64,000 nucleotides of DNA from Synchiropus splendidus (GCF_027744825.2 NC_071336.1:16648501-16712500); one strand, 5' to 3'. Positions 13,501-26,303 are shown, counted from the stretch's first letter. The notes: generated by a model from the letters alone, not told the origin. Numbers and translations are program-made.

Positions 13501-16500
13501 TCATCTCCACAGTCTTCATGAGCCTGTTCAAATGTCTTGTTCATGACTCAGGGTATGATGGAGATTTACAGATGAATGGTGTTGTGTCTGGACACAGTTA
13601 TCTTCTTACCCTCACCCATGGTCATAAGCCATGGATGGTGAGGGACAGTCGTAGCGCCTAGCCGCTCATAATTTATGTCAGTTGGGAGAGCAAAGGCTGG
13701 GCTCAACCACACTGTTGTTTTGGTGGTCCCACCATTCTGCTGTGCAAGCGATTTTTAAAATGACGGTTTTAGTCTTTGGATTTGTCCAATAAGCAACATG
13801 ATGCTCTTGAAATATCTGTCCGTAATATTGTTCGGCAACTTCACTGAGCTAGTTTCAGAAGAGTGTGTGTTATCTGCATGCTTCTCTAGAGTTCCCTCTT
13901 TAAGACTGAAGCGGAAGATGAATAAGCATAATACCATGTTAGCTGTGAACCCCCAAATTCAAGTGGTGTTGTTGTTCTATTGTCACCATGGAAAACCTCC
14001 ATTCTCCACTGTAAGGCCTCATTTTAAATTTTGTCTCCTCTTTATCCTCCTCTTTATTATAACAGTAATCTAATGTATATGACGCATTGAGCTGCTGAGC
14101 TCCTACTACTGTATATGAAGTGTGCATACACGGCCTCATGACTGTCGCTGGTCCCACAGATGCCATTAAGTTGCAGCTGGTGGAAGCAGGGCTGGTGGAG
14201 TGTCTCCTGCAGGTGGTGGCCCAGACTGTGGAAGGAGACCGAGAAGAGGACGTCACCCAACTCAAGACAGCTTCTGACCTCATGGTCCTCCTGCTGCTGG
14301 GAGGTGAACAGTCATTCAACTTATTTCTCTGTTGAGATTCATCCGGAAAACCAAGCTTTCTCTAATTTCTGGTTACAGTAGGTCAGATGAAGAGTTTCAA
14401 ACGAATGCCCAACCCCGATGAATAAATCATCCTTCATATTAATATTTAAATGGAGCTGAATCGACATGCTGTTATTAAATATGCATACTTATATGGACCG
14501 CCATCTTAGACACTCTTGACACGACATCTTAACTTCTCAATCCATTCCCTGTGTTTAGAGTTTGCTTACAAAAAAATATGAAAACTTACAACCCAAATCA
14601 GCTCCCATGTGTTGCTCATTCTTACACAGTCATGCAAGCTTAGCCGCAGTCCAGTGGCCATGGTGACCCCTGTGATGACCCTCATGCATTGCACATGCTA
14701 AAATGTTTGCTCATAATGTTGAGGCTGGCTTGTGACTGGAAGCCATTTAAATGTCTCCTGCAGATGAGTCCATGCAGAAGCTCTTTGAAGGAGGCAAAGG
14801 CAGTGTCTTCCAGAGAGTCCTTTCCTGGATACCGTCGCACAATCACCAGCTCCAGCTGGCCGGAGCGCTGGCTATTGCTAATTTTGCACGCAACGGTATG
14901 CATTTGTTTCCTTCTTAGTCCATCTGTAAGGCAGTGAAGTCCTAGATGAATGTCCTGGCCAATTCCAGATGGGAACTGCATCCACATGGTGGACACTGGA
15001 ATTGTGCAGAAACTTCTCGAACTGTTGGACCGACACGTGGAAGAAGGGAACGTCACCGTTCAACACGCTGCTCTCAGTGCTCTGAGGAACCTCGCCATTC
15101 CAGGTAAGATGCTGATGCTGAGAGTAGATGACCCAGCAGTTGTTAGGCCACTTGGTAGAATCCACTTATGCCAAATCCCACCCTGGATTTGAGGCATGTC
15201 ACCGACTAATTCTTACTCCCTTCGTGGATAGGATCATTCCCTTAAGTCATTTTACTATTATGTTGTTATGTTTTAGTTTAGTGTCTTATGTTTTTGTTTT
15301 TCCATATTCTAATTTTAAAAGCTTTTTGTTTTGTTAGTTATCTCCTTTTAAAAATGGTATTTGATTTTACTTGGGATTTATTTTTTATTTCCCTGTTTGT
15401 CCTCTGCTCACATAATCGTGTTGATGTCACCAAATGGCATAAGTGTCACCTACTTTTTGTTTTTTATTTACCTCTTTTTAATATAGGTACCTTTGCTAAG
15501 TCCTTTTACAGCTTATTGTATATCCTTGGGCTTGTGTTATCAAGTGCTGTTAGATGCATTGTTTGTTGAAATTGTCAAAACTAAACTGTGTTTTGTTGTC
15601 GACTGGAGGGACTAATGTGCTGGTATTCTGTATTTGCAGTGGTCAACAAGTCTAAGATGCTGTCCGCAGGAGTGGTAGATGTGGTTTTGAAGTTTCTCCA
15701 GTCCGAGATGCCACCTGTTCAGTTTAAGCTGCTGGGGACGTTACGCATGCTGATTGACACACAAGGTAGAAATCCCGTTCTTTTGTTGCCACCTGTAAGC
15801 TGAATGTTTTTCACCAGTTCCTTGTGTATGATCTACAGCTGAAGCTGCCGTCCAGCTGGGAACCAACAACAAACTGGTGGAGAGGCTGGTGGAGTGGTGC
15901 GAGGCCAAAGATCATGCCGGAGTGATGGGCGAGTCCAACCGACTGCTGTCGGCTCTCATACGGCACAGCAAATCGAAGGTTGGACCCATCGCCTGCAGCG
16001 ACATGCTCCTGTCTGTGCGGTCTCTATGATTTCCTGTTCATGTGCATTCCAGGAGGTCGTCCGTGCCGTCATACAAGGAAGCGGAGTCAAACACTTGGTC
16101 ACTATGGCAACCAGTGAGCACATGATCATGCAGAATGAAGCGCTGGTGGCGCTGGGCCTCATCGCAACACTGGACTTGGGTATGAACCCTCACAGTTGCA
16201 CTTCGCACTTTGGTGACATCCAGCATGACTCTGAGTCTGTGGTGTGCTTGCAGCTGCAGCTGAAAAAGACTTTGTGGGGTCCAACCTGGTGTCAGTGCTT
16301 CACAAGCTGCTGTCAGATGAGCGAAGTGCTCCGGAGATCAAATACAACTCCATGATTCTCATCTGTGCAGTTATGGGCTCTGGTGAGAAGCATCTCAGTG
16401 TCTTTGTGTGTCTTTGTGTTCTCTGTCGGCTGTCAGGCAGCGTGTGATTGTGGGCCTCGGCCAAGACAGCACTGGCACCGGCCCATCTCAAGGTACCCGG

Positions 16501-16819
16501 CAGTGCTGGCCCAGGTGGGACCAAATCAACTGCCAGGCTCCTTTCAGACCCGGCTCTGTTCTCATTGAGAGAAATGTTAGTCTCTGGTTTGCTTGTGACA
16601 CGGCTCACCTGATGGAAGTCTGAGTCACAAGGGACTCCACAGTATCATCCTCTGCCTCTGACCCAAGTCTGACCGTGAGTTCTTCTTTCAGAGCCCCTTC
16701 ACAAGGAAGTGCAGAACTTGGCGTTCATCGACGTGGTCTCCAAGCTGAGAGCTCACGAAAACAAGACGGTATCACACCAGGCCTCGCTGACGGAGCAGAG
16801 GCTAACTGCCCAGAGCTGA
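4500..16819 (+). CDS. rap1gds1: Rap1 GTPase-GDP dissociation stimulator 1 (SmgGDS), armadillo-repeat protein
   Basis: Coding exons: 4500-4503, 6822-6929, 7585-7707, 10118-10243, 11449-11595, 12388-12516, 12594-12719, 14160-14303, 14764-14895, 14969-15103, 15640-15765, 15839-15978, 16053-16179, 16254-16382, 16692-16819 (stop TGA). All junctions are GT-AG and the frame stays open, giving 607 residues, essentially the human length. Landmarks matching SmgGDS include MDNLSDA at the N-terminus, ANIVAELAKN, GRALGNICYDSHEGRSAVD, LLTVFCGMLMNYSN, FEVLAPLAEN, MPPVQFKLLGTLRMLID, CEAKDHAGVMGESNRLLSAL and a C-terminal QASLTEQRLT. From family knowledge, SmgGDS is a cytosolic armadillo-repeat chaperone and exchange factor for polybasic small GTPases such as RhoA and Rap1. 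Most exons are 123-147 nt, close to one repeat each. Exon 1 codes for little more than the start codon. The N-terminus is MD rather than the human MAD. Confidence 0.97.
6345..6440 (+). mobile_element. RTE-like LINE ORF C-terminal fragment in rap1gds1 intron 1
   Basis: The plus strand encodes FMDVIKEDMMKIGV, close to the F/YMDVIKEDM end segment of an abundant fish endonuclease/reverse-transcriptase LINE. Similarity fades after about 90 bases. Fragments of the same family appear at 33.6, 34.8-35.1, 53.1-53.6 and 56.0-56.5 kb. Confidence 0.55.
9292..9349. repeat. Perfect inverted repeat (18-bp arms, 22-nt loop)
   Basis: The left arm CTGGTGTTAAGGAGGTCA (9292-9309) is exactly complementary to the right arm at 9332-9349. 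Complementarity stops sharply at both outer ends. The repeat sits inside intron 3 of rap1gds1, so a transcript would fold into a short hairpin. Function unknown. Confidence 0.9.
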
Positions 16820-18430
16820 ATGACTGTGTGGCCCCCACCCTCACCCACATGCCTGCCTCCTCATCGACTCCCACATCCACAACCGCACCTCCGTCCGCGC
16901 CCCTTGTGCCTCATCGTCCTGTGCCAAGGTGCCACGTCTTGTTAACTGCCAGACACATCCTCCGCCCTGCCCCCTCAGAGACAGACCCATGTGGATTCTA
17001 GAACGGATGAGGACGTTTTTATCAAAGCTCGGTGGTCTCTGATGGACCCGAGCACCACCTAGTTGCACCACCTCTTTTCTAAAAGCCATAACGATTCATT
17101 TGGTGGACGTGCAGGGTCGGGCACATCCGTCTGTCTCTAGTCACCCACTACTTGTGCATGCATCTTCTGCTACAAGTAGCAACTAGCCAACGCAATAGAG
17201 ATGACACTAGTACGACCACCGCTGTGACGCCATCCACCCCAAAACCCGCCCGTGCAGTGCAGAAAAGAACAAAAAAAAACAAAAACACTTCTCGTGGTCA
17301 TTTTTGATAAAGGGCAGCCATCACCGATGTGTTCCATGTAGCTTGAGTATAAATCGACTAGACTGCATGTTTATGTCCTGTCAACGGTGCCAGTGTTCCA
17401 CAGCGTCATGCAAAGAAGCACCGCACCTCTTTAAACTGAAGGCCAAAACTCTTTTAATGAGTGCCAGACTTGCTCACCGTGACCTGTTTTAGGATGCACC
17501 TCTATCAAGTTCAGATACATGGATATTGAGGATTTTATTTTTTTGGTTGGAGACAATCAGGCGACACAACTTGAATTGAAACTTGCTATGAAAACCACAT
17601 GCCCCTCTGGTTGAAGGGGTGACCTCAGAGAAGAGCAGCGATCTTGCGTCTCATCCTGTTTCAACAGGAGAACATGCTGCGGTCACTGTCCGGAGCGAGA
17701 GTCAGGACAGACTACAGTCAGAACAAACCTGTTGTTTACTATAAACCCTTTCTTCAACCTTGTAATTTCCTCTCCATTTTTTATGCTTTCTTTTTAACAG
17801 ATTCTTTTTTCTTTCAGTATTGTGCAGAGATTTGGGTTTTGCGGATCTTTTGAGCTCTGCATTGAGGAAACCCCTTTCATCTCAAAGTATCTTTTTAGTT
17901 TTTATACAATGCCAAGATTTCAACCTTAATATTCCTCAGCCGACTTGTTGGTTTGAGTAATTCTTGTTGGGTCAACCACAGTCTTCAGCCACAACTGCAC
18001 CCAAAATTGAAATTTTGCCTTGCATTGGATGAGCCATTCCTCACCAACAAAAAATTTTGTGTTGGAGGCGGAGCTCTGTGCCGAGAGGTGCACCGGGACA
18101 GGCTGTCGTTTGGGAAGTGGCCTGCACAGTGTGAGCAGAGCTGGTGGTCTGGCAAAACAATCGAGTCTACTTCACACTGGATTCTACTGCTAATTCAGCC
18201 AATCACGCGGCTCGGATTTACTGTGTTCTTTTGTCCGGCCCACTTCTCCGTCTTGTTAAAAAAAAAAGAGTGAATGGTTATTTATCAAAATTGTGGTCAT
18301 CTACAGACAGTGGACATGTTTCCATAGTAACTATGTAAAGAAAACTATAAACCTAAGTGTTGTAAATGTCATGAGTTGTACATTCGAAGGATTGTAACGC
18401 AGCAGATCATTAAAGATAATAACTGATGGC
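16820..18430 (+). other. rap1gds1: rap1gds1 3' UTR with poly(A) signal
   Basis: About 1.6 kb of plus-strand sequence without convincing coding potential follows the stop codon. The best poly(A) signal is ATTAAA at 18,409-18,414. Cleavage shortly after it would end the transcript about 350 bases before the opposing signal of the minus-strand gene. The exact 3' end is inferred. Confidence 0.55.
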
Positions 18431-18783
18431 CTTGTTCTTTATTCATCCTGAAGAAGGCTACTGCTGGAGTTTCATCCACACACAATTTAGGTGAATATTT
18501 TGTTGAATAGTTAAATTATTATTCATGGTGATTTCACAAAATGGTGATTTGGTTTTGACCCTGCTACAATGGCGTTTGACAAGCTTGAATCTCAATTTAA
18601 AAAGCAGACTAATCGTAATCTCTAGTCTGATCATTCCGCTTGTGACACCATTTGTCACAAAGGTTGAAGAAAGCATACTTGTTCTGGGCCCAGCTATTTT
18701 GAGGTATTTACATAGGTCTGAAGCTGGCAGACAGCTGACAGCAAAACAGAACGACTGTTAAGAGTATCTTTGATTTTAAATTC

Positions 18784-18789
18784 TTTATT
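18784..18789 (-). terminator. Candidate poly(A) signal (AATAAA) on the minus strand, possibly tspan5
   Basis: TTTATT on the plus strand reads AATAAA on the minus strand. It faces the rap1gds1 signal across about 370 bases. If used by tspan5 it would give a 3' UTR of roughly 4.7 kb; a nearer signal may be used instead. Confidence 0.35.
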
Positions 18790-21700
18790 AAAAGCAGTCA
18801 CTTAAACAGGCATGAACAGGAAGTGACACAACAATGTCAGTGGGACGCACAGGGGTCTGATATGAAGCGCGGCATTCAAGTGCGGCGCTTTCTTTTAAGA
18901 TTGTGGAAACTGAAAGGAGGAAGAAGATGAGTACAAATAATCATGTAAATAAGCGGGTGAATACTTCAACACAACCCAGCTTTAAGGTTTCACTGGATCC
19001 ACACTAAAACCAAAAATTAGTTCCATTCAGTCTTAAAATGTAACATGCGTTCTGGATTGAAAAAAAAATATAGTTACATATGGAATGGAACCAGAAATTA
19101 GATTTTGCATCCACCTAGTGTACTCCGCAATGTCATCCTGCACCTCCTGTGGGCGTCTTTGCGCTAAGGGTTTGTTGCTCCAGTGGGACACAAATTCACA
19201 CCGAACCGTTACAATCCAGTTGGACTGGGAGAGTAAAACCATTATGGATGCTCCGATCAGGATTTCTGCTGCCGATCACACGGATTGACAATGAATTTGT
19301 AAATCATTTTAATTCAGACACGTTTTATATACCTCTTCAAGGTGGCAAAAATAGAAAAACCCGTGCATGTGCTGCTGGATGCCATCTTAACATGACAGAC
19401 TGACGCGTCACAACCAGCAGGGCTTCATCAGCGCGCCGGCATTCACCGATCACGCTGAAATAGGCCGATCATGATCGGTGACTGATCGATCGGGGCATCC
19501 CTAAGAACCATATTAGAAATCAATGAATAGAGGAAACGGCGATCTCTTGGATTGGACCCGGGCAACAGACTGGCAAAACAATTTCTAAATTCTACGCCAC
19601 ATGACTGTAGCTTGCAGGTGTTGTCCAAGTCTAACCATAACTGCAGTGGAACATGGGAATTTTAGCGTCATAATTAGCAAAAGAGAACCCCTTGGGTCAC
19701 ATCACCACTGCTGTATTTACATTAGCTGCACAGTTAAATCCTTTATTTACATGTGGAGGAGCCCGAACCGTTTCCAAACCCAGCATTTAAAATCTTTCTT
19801 ATACATCCATAGGATTTTGTAGCTCTTAGATGGATGAACTCTTACAATGCAACACCTTTAAAATTAGGCCATAAATTAGCATCCCTCAAAAATTAATGCA
19901 TTCAACACCTACTTGTATATTGTCTGCTTACGGAGCTGACAAGCTAATGTAGCAGAACTCTTCTCTCACTGCCCTGCTGATTTCTTCATCTAAATATCAA
20001 CACTAAAGACGCGCTACTGTAGCTGAGGTGCTAACTGACGCAAAGACTGTTATTTGTTTTCTGAACGATCTACATTGGTTCTGTGATTTAATATTGGGCC
20101 TAGAAGAAGAAGAAGAAAAAGACCTCTGACAGAAATATGTGCTGGACATTGTTTGTGGTTCTAGATGTCCTGGTCTCAGTCAATAATAATAGCAACAGTT
20201 AATTCTGTAACGTCTCGCAGACATGAACGGTTGATGTTTAGGGACTGTAGCAACATTTTTCTTGTTGCCAGGGAAACATCCCCACTTGAATTCCAGATGA
20301 AGCAAAAAAAAAAAAAAATCCAGTGTTTCTGTTACAGCAGGCATTTTGGTAGAAAAGCAGTGCAGAGGGAAGTGTAAAGGGAACAATGGCAACCTCGGCG
20401 ACGGAGCGATGTCACAGTCCCACACGGAATAGTCTGTGAAAAATATCTATCTAATATCAAAATGTATCAAAACCGCTAGGTGTCCACTATCAAAGTCAGG
20501 TGACAGTCTGCAGGCCGGGCAGGTTCACGTCGCTCACAAGGTGTTATTTACACGTTCACAGGTTAGTGCTGAGAGAACAAGGTGCTGGTTCAGTGTCTGG
20601 TCTGGTGCAGGTCCTCGCGGCGCCGGAAGAGCCGCCTGGCGTCTTCCTGGCTCGGCCCTGCAGCTGGATGATACACAGGCAGTGGTGATGAGTGGTGAGG
20701 TGAGGGAGCGGGCGGGGGGTTTAGGCCTGTCACGATAATCGATAAGTCCACTAACTGAACGATCATTTAAAAAGGAACTTTCTGTCCTCCATCAACTCCC
20801 ATGTGCATGTTCCCTGCTTGATTTCCTCATCTCCCACTGCAGCTGCAGCAGCAGCCTGGGAGTGATTCTCTCACAGATCTTTTCTTGCTGACAGGAGGGT
20901 TCACTCTGCATCAGTCTTGCACCTCTGGGTGCATTTATAACTCTGGACCAAGTGACCCCTCTTGTCGGTCATGTCAGCGACAGTTTAGCCAGCAATCGGT
21001 AAATAGCAACAAGGAGGAGCACATGTATGAATAAAGTGAAGTAAAAAGATAATAAAGCCACGGCATTAGCAAACCTGATCAGTGTTGTATGTTGTCATGT
21101 GGTGGCAACACATCAAACACATGTGCAGTGTTATGTCTGCCAATGCATTCTTATAATTGAAGTTTTTTTTCATTATTCTTTGAGCTATTTAAAGTACATT
21201 TTGTTAACAATGTTAAAAGTCATAATACAAGAAATAATTACTTTTACATGCTGTACTTGTGTTATTACTGGTGCATTATCATTACATTAGAGGTAACTTT
21301 AGTCTAAAAATGTTGTTGACAATAACAGCGTTTATCAGAAACAAGGAGGTCAATTCATCGACCAGCAAAATGTGTTATCGTGACAGGCTTAATGGAGTTT
21401 GGAGGAAGACTCACCTGTGGGTGCAGAAGCTGGTTCTGCTTTAAGTAAAGAAACTGGAACAAAAGCAGGAGACACAGTCAGAGTTCGTCCATATCAGTTT
21501 GGGCACACAGAGACAGAACACACTGTGACTCCAGGTTTCTCTCATCGTCTCTACAAGGACTCACATTTAGAGGTCAAACTATTCTCTCATTCAATTTCAA
21601 ATGATTGTCAACAGCTGGTAATGGTGTAAAACTCTAGATTCTCAGACGTTCCCACGCCAGAGATGAGATGCCGTGGTTTCGTCGCTGCTAAAAACTCCTT

Positions 21701-23480
21701 GAATAGACTCAAGGCGACAAGGTTCTGGTTCTGTTTTCTCAGAACCTCGTCGCTTTCTCATAAACTAGCACACGCTCAAACAAGTTTAAGCGTAACCGAA
21801 GTGGGATGACTGTAAAAAGTGTTTTTCTCAGGTGGGAGTAAACAACACTCCGACAAAATGACAAGTCGCTCCAGTATTCTCAAAGGATTGGTTTCATTCA
21901 ACAAGCATGCGATGACTTTTGATGACGAGGAGACAGAAGACGAGTACGTCGAAAGCATGGGCCGATATATTTTACACACTTGACTGCAGAGCACAGCACA
22001 AGCTCAAACGTAGTGTTGTGGGTTCCGGCCATGAACCAACCCATCAGTTTCCGCAGCACTTTTTGCCATATTTCTCTCTGTCAGAACACGCTGGTTCAAA
22101 ATTAGGTTGGGGAACTGGCGTGGCGCCTCTGTGGCTCTGCTCTGACTGGAGGACCGTATAAAAATCTGCTCACATGAACAAGAATTGCATTTACACTCTT
22201 TACCGATCAGAACTCTGGTCACTGTCAAACGTGTTGTCCGCTATTTGTTTGATAAAGTGGAGGTAAGGTATTTAGGGGTAGGATTAAAGAATATGTAAGT
22301 AAGGACGTTGATGGAGTTTAAAGTATCTCCTCCTTTGTGCCTTATATTTAAAAGGAAGTACTGTTGAAGGAAGCATTTGGTTTGATCCTCAACCCAGCAG
22401 AGGTGATGTCAACACATCAAGACAGCAGGAAAGACTCAAAGCAAGTTCCGCTGGTGGTGACATGACTGACTTAAACTTTGACTGAACACATGACATCCTG
22501 CTTTTAGAAGCAAGTTCAAGAGGCAGAGTTGTCTCAGAGCGATGAGCGAATCACAACTTGGGATTCTATTGTCCTTATTTACCTCCAAAAATAACTGTTT
22601 TTTTGCAGCAACCCTGTGACATTCAACAAAGCTTTTTAAAAAATTGGGCTCAAAGCAAAACATTCTCGAGCTAAGCCACAACTAGCTCACTAGCTAACAG
22701 AGAATCTGACTGTCACTACTGTCACGTCCCAAGTGTCCACACCTCTGTGTGTGGACCCTGGTTTCTTCTCTAGCAAAGCAGCTGCACACTGAACACGCCC
22801 AGACTTCCACCACGGCATCACTAAGTGTCCTTGAGGGTCAGTGTGGCCTCCATCTCTGTGCGTGTGACAAACGGAACACAACAAACAACATATCACAGCA
22901 AAGACAAAACAACATTCCATCACACCCACCGGCTACACACGCTCACACACATTCAGCGCGGGCGTGTGAGTCTCATGAGTAGTAAGCGGCTGCTTTCTTG
23001 CTGGAGTGTGGTGGGGGTCGGCGCATGGACAGAGGGGGGGGCACCCTGACGAAGCATGGAGGAGGAAGAATGAGGGGTGAGGTGATGATCAGCGGTCAGA
23101 GAAACGACCTTGGTGACCTGTCACTCTGAGTCCCAGTTAAAAACAATACTTTTCTCTCTCTTTAACAGCAGATGTCGCGGCTCGGGAACACTCAGGATGT
23201 GGAAGACTAAAATATCAGATTTACTGTGCCTCTACTCACATATTTTGGTGACCGTTGATTCTAAAAACACAACATCAGTTTGTGCCATGTATGTTTGAAG
23301 GCTGCGAATCAGTATTTGAGGCTTTAAAATCCCTGGTTCTGACGAATTGACTTGGACCAGCATCAGTTTCCAGATTGCCAGCTGAGGCCTCCACATCTAG
23401 CATGTTCCCGCCACCAGACAAAGACAATGTTTCTATTCATGAGGTGAAATGAAACCAAATGCAGCAGTGAAACAAAGATC
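18790..23480 (-). other. tspan5 downstream region / possible long 3' UTR
   Basis: No coding exon is supported here on either strand. The stretch contains the TIR element at 19.24-19.50 kb, a short AGA run near 20.10 kb and otherwise unremarkable sequence. It lies between the tspan5 stop codon and the minus-strand AATAAA at 18.78 kb, so part of it is probably tspan5 3' UTR. Confidence 0.4.
19241..19503. mobile_element. Short TIR element (MITE-like)
   Basis: The left end reads GGATGCTCCGATCAGGAT and the right end, reverse-complemented, reads GGGATGCCCCGATCGATCAG. These form imperfect terminal inverted repeats around 260 bases without an ORF. The end sequence resembles hAT-like non-autonomous elements common in fish. 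No clean target-site duplication was found, so class is tentative. If the tspan5 3' UTR is long, the element lies inside it. Confidence 0.55.
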
Positions 23481-25418
23481 TTACCAGCTCGCCCGCACAG
23501 CTTCAATGTCACTCACTAGGTTTTGGGCCAAACAAATACCGAAAATCTGACGAGAGAAAAGACGTTATGAGTCACAAATGCACTGGAGAATGGTTTCAAG
23601 AGAAAGCGCGGCGGGTGAGAGGACCTGCAGTAACGCGACGCCGATGAAGATCCCGGCCACCAAAGTGAGGTTGTCCTGCAGCCACTTCTCAAACTGCGGC
23701 ACACAACCTTTCATGTTGATGGAGTCCTTCTGCTCTGAGTCCTGGATGAGAAACGTGACATCCTGACCTTGTTTCTGTCCTTAAAAAGTGGATCTATTTC
23801 TATTCACTATTCAATGGAAAGCACCATGGGCAGAGGAAACGGTACATAACTTACAGGTTTGGCACGGATGTCATATCCACACTGAGTGTTGATCACATCC
23901 TCCTGCAGCAAACAGATTTGCATCAGCATTGTTGACTTCGTCACAGCGTGACTTGAGAGAACACCGGTTCCTCTTCTTACCGCCGGGTCCTTGGTGCAGC
24001 AGGAGAATGGGACGCCACACTTTTCTCGACTGGGGTTTGAGTCTGTGCAGTTGAAGTAGATGTTGAGGTTCCAATCGTCGGCTCCGAACGCTCCGCAGCA
24101 TTCCCACTGAGGTGGAAGGAACCACGGGAGAGTTGAACACAAAATCTGATAAAGGACCCCAACTGGCCCCGGGGCCGGACATTTGGCACAGCCAGGTCAG
24201 AGACTCACATATTCCTGAGTGAAGTCGATGAGGTTCTGCAGATCGATGTCGTCCCGGTAAGCTCGGATGTTGTTGTTGATGAACAGGTTGAGCTGGTCTT
24301 TGATCCAGTCTTTAAAAACGAAGGCCAGGATCCCGGTGGTCAGCTCCAGGAAGAAGATGATCCCGAGAAACACTGAAAACTGCAGCAGACAGCACCCGTC
24401 ACTCTGGGGCGTTGTGCGCGACCCCGTCCTTCCTTCATCTCACGTACAAACTTGAGCAGGAATGTGTTTTCCCGCAGCGCTCCGATGCACCCGGCGAATC
24501 CCAGAATGAACATCACACCCCCAACCACCATGAAGAGCCAGACTGGGTCAAGACCTCCCAGGTCAGTGATGGAGGAGATGTTGGAGAGAACACCCTAAGG
24601 GAGACACCACACAGCCTCAGTTACAGTGAGAACATCAAGCACCACCTTTGTCGGGCAACACTCACCTTCTCACTCCAAGCCCACAAGCCAATTCCGACCA
24701 AGGCCATTCCCAGCAGCTGCAACAGTGACAACAGTCAGCAGCAACTCAGCAGGTGAGAGAACTCAAGTGCATGGAGCGGAATCACACTCTCATCTCAGAT
24801 ACCTGAGCAAAATCAACGTGACTAGCTCGGGAGTTTCCTGGGATCAAAACACAGCTTCTTAGCAACCGGACAACTTAAATGGATTTGCGGATCAGGGAGG
24901 CGGATTCGGGCCTTAGAACAGTCCACCGCCGCGATTGTCCTGTCAGTGCATCAACAGCAGAGCAGGCAGCAACAACATCAACGAGAATCAAGCGCGTTTC
25001 TCTCGTGAACAAATGGGAGACACGTGAGCCGATGTTTTCCGTTTCCTCTCTGTAAGGAGGAGCGCTTGTTTATTGTTTATTGTTATGACGGACGCTACTG
25101 TTATAGAGGCGCGCGACAGACCAGTGTTGGACTGAGCTGCCTGGGCCACAACAAGCCGATTAGCTGCGTTGCGGATCTGCAGCCGCGTCCCCGTCGACAG
25201 TTCCCGAGGAACAAACGGACAAATGAACTCGGCAGCGGGATCTCGGCACCGGGCCCGTCTCTCTCCCATTGGCTGCTCCGCCACGGACATGTCAGAAATA
25301 ACAGGCGCGGCAGCAGCAGAGGGAAGACGATAGTTACCCAGAAGAGGATGTTGAAGCCGAAAATGAAGTATTTGATGCAGCAGCTGACTTCGTGGCCTTT
25401 GTAATGATTCCCCGACAT
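23481..25418 (-). CDS. tspan5: Tetraspanin-5 (TspanC8 subgroup)
   Basis: Minus-strand coding exons in order: 25418-25338, 24716-24666, 24594-24448, 24379-24209, 24106-23981, 23902-23855, 23741-23625, 23546-23481 (stop TAA). Every intron is phase 0 and GT-AG. The product is 268 residues, the length of human TSPAN5. It starts MSGNHYKGHEVSCCIKYFIF and ends LVSDIEAVRASW. Four membrane segments are visible. The large extracellular loop has the CCG motif (153-155), SCC (185-187) and eight cysteines in all (153, 154, 170, 180, 186, 187, 200, 221), the TspanC8 signature. From family knowledge, TspanC8 proteins bind the metalloprotease ADAM10 and guide its exit from the ER and its substrate choice. 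The gene converges on rap1gds1, as in mammals. It is very compact, with a first coding intron of about 620 bases. Confidence 0.97.
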
Positions 25419-25760
25419 GGTGTGAGCATCATCGGCGGCGCAGCGGGAGGAAACACGGCCTGCTTCACAGGCTTTGTGTGCGGGATGGGGCAGGTTCAAC
25501 GCTCCGGGGGTGCATTTCCTCCGTTAAGCGACCGGACGGCCGCTTCTTCCTCGCTGGACCCGGAGGCGCACTCGAACATCCACGGGAGGAGGAGGAGGCC
25601 CGGCTGGGAGACGGATCACTCGCTCCGGGATCAAAAGGAGATCGTCTTCTTCTCCGGGAATGTTGCGCCGTGTAGGCGGGAAGATGGCTGCGTGCGGTCA
25701 CTATCTATTGGCTGGAACGCTAACGGATTGCCAGGAATGCCAGCCAATCACAGCGCAGTG
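25419..25760 (-). promoter_or_regulatory. tspan5: tspan5 promoter / 5' UTR CpG island with CCAAT motifs
   Basis: This CpG-dense block lies immediately upstream of the tspan5 start codon. CCAAT boxes occur in both orientations: ATTGG at 25,707-25,711 and CCAAT at 25,744-25,748. No TATA box is visible. Composition falls back to AT-rich beyond about 25.8 kb. The start site is inferred, not seen. Confidence 0.55.
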
Positions 25761-25969
25761 ATCATGAACGTTAACCCGTGACGTAGAACGTGAGGATAAG
25801 CGCAAAATCTCAATGCATTTAAACGGTGTATCATATTATAAAATACGTCAGCAAAACAGATTTGTCTACAGGCGTTTGATGTTCTGAACTTTTGATTAGA
25901 TGAAGAACTTCATTTAAATTAAAGAATCTAACCATTTTTTTTACTTCAGAGCAGTATAATTTCACACAC

Positions 25970-26160
25970 ACTCTATCTTTGTGGGCACCGCTCATTGCAA
26001 TAATGCTTCCCGCAGCCTCTCATCCTTAACTTAACCATCTATAGCAAATGGTTTCTAAACTAAACTCAAACCTAATGATAAGGACCCACGTATTTTGACG
26101 TTTTCATCCTCAAGTTGATGTTTGGATTTGGGGGGGTCCAGCCATTATTATAATTCTTAT
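25970..26160. repeat. Degraded GGGGACC-type dispersed repeat
   Basis: The stretch contains GTGGGCACC, AAGGACCCACG and GGGGGGGTCCAGCC, resembling degraded versions of the fish repeat seen at 2.69 and 61.47 kb. Weak assignment. Confidence 0.3.
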
Positions 26161-26303
26161 TTTACTGTGAACCAAAATATTTCAATTTTGTAAATTTTTT
26201 GGTTTATACAGTCTTACCTTAATGATAACAATAACTTAAAATTATGTATTCGTGAGAATGTGGCGAATTCACGACCACAGACACAATTTATAAAACATAG
26301 CAA

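Noticed and set aside
16254..16265. Alternative acceptor for rap1gds1 exon 14 (second CAG, six bases later)
   Set aside because: The first CAG keeps the protein length equal to human SmgGDS at this point; the second would delete two residues. Both keep the frame, so alternative use is possible.
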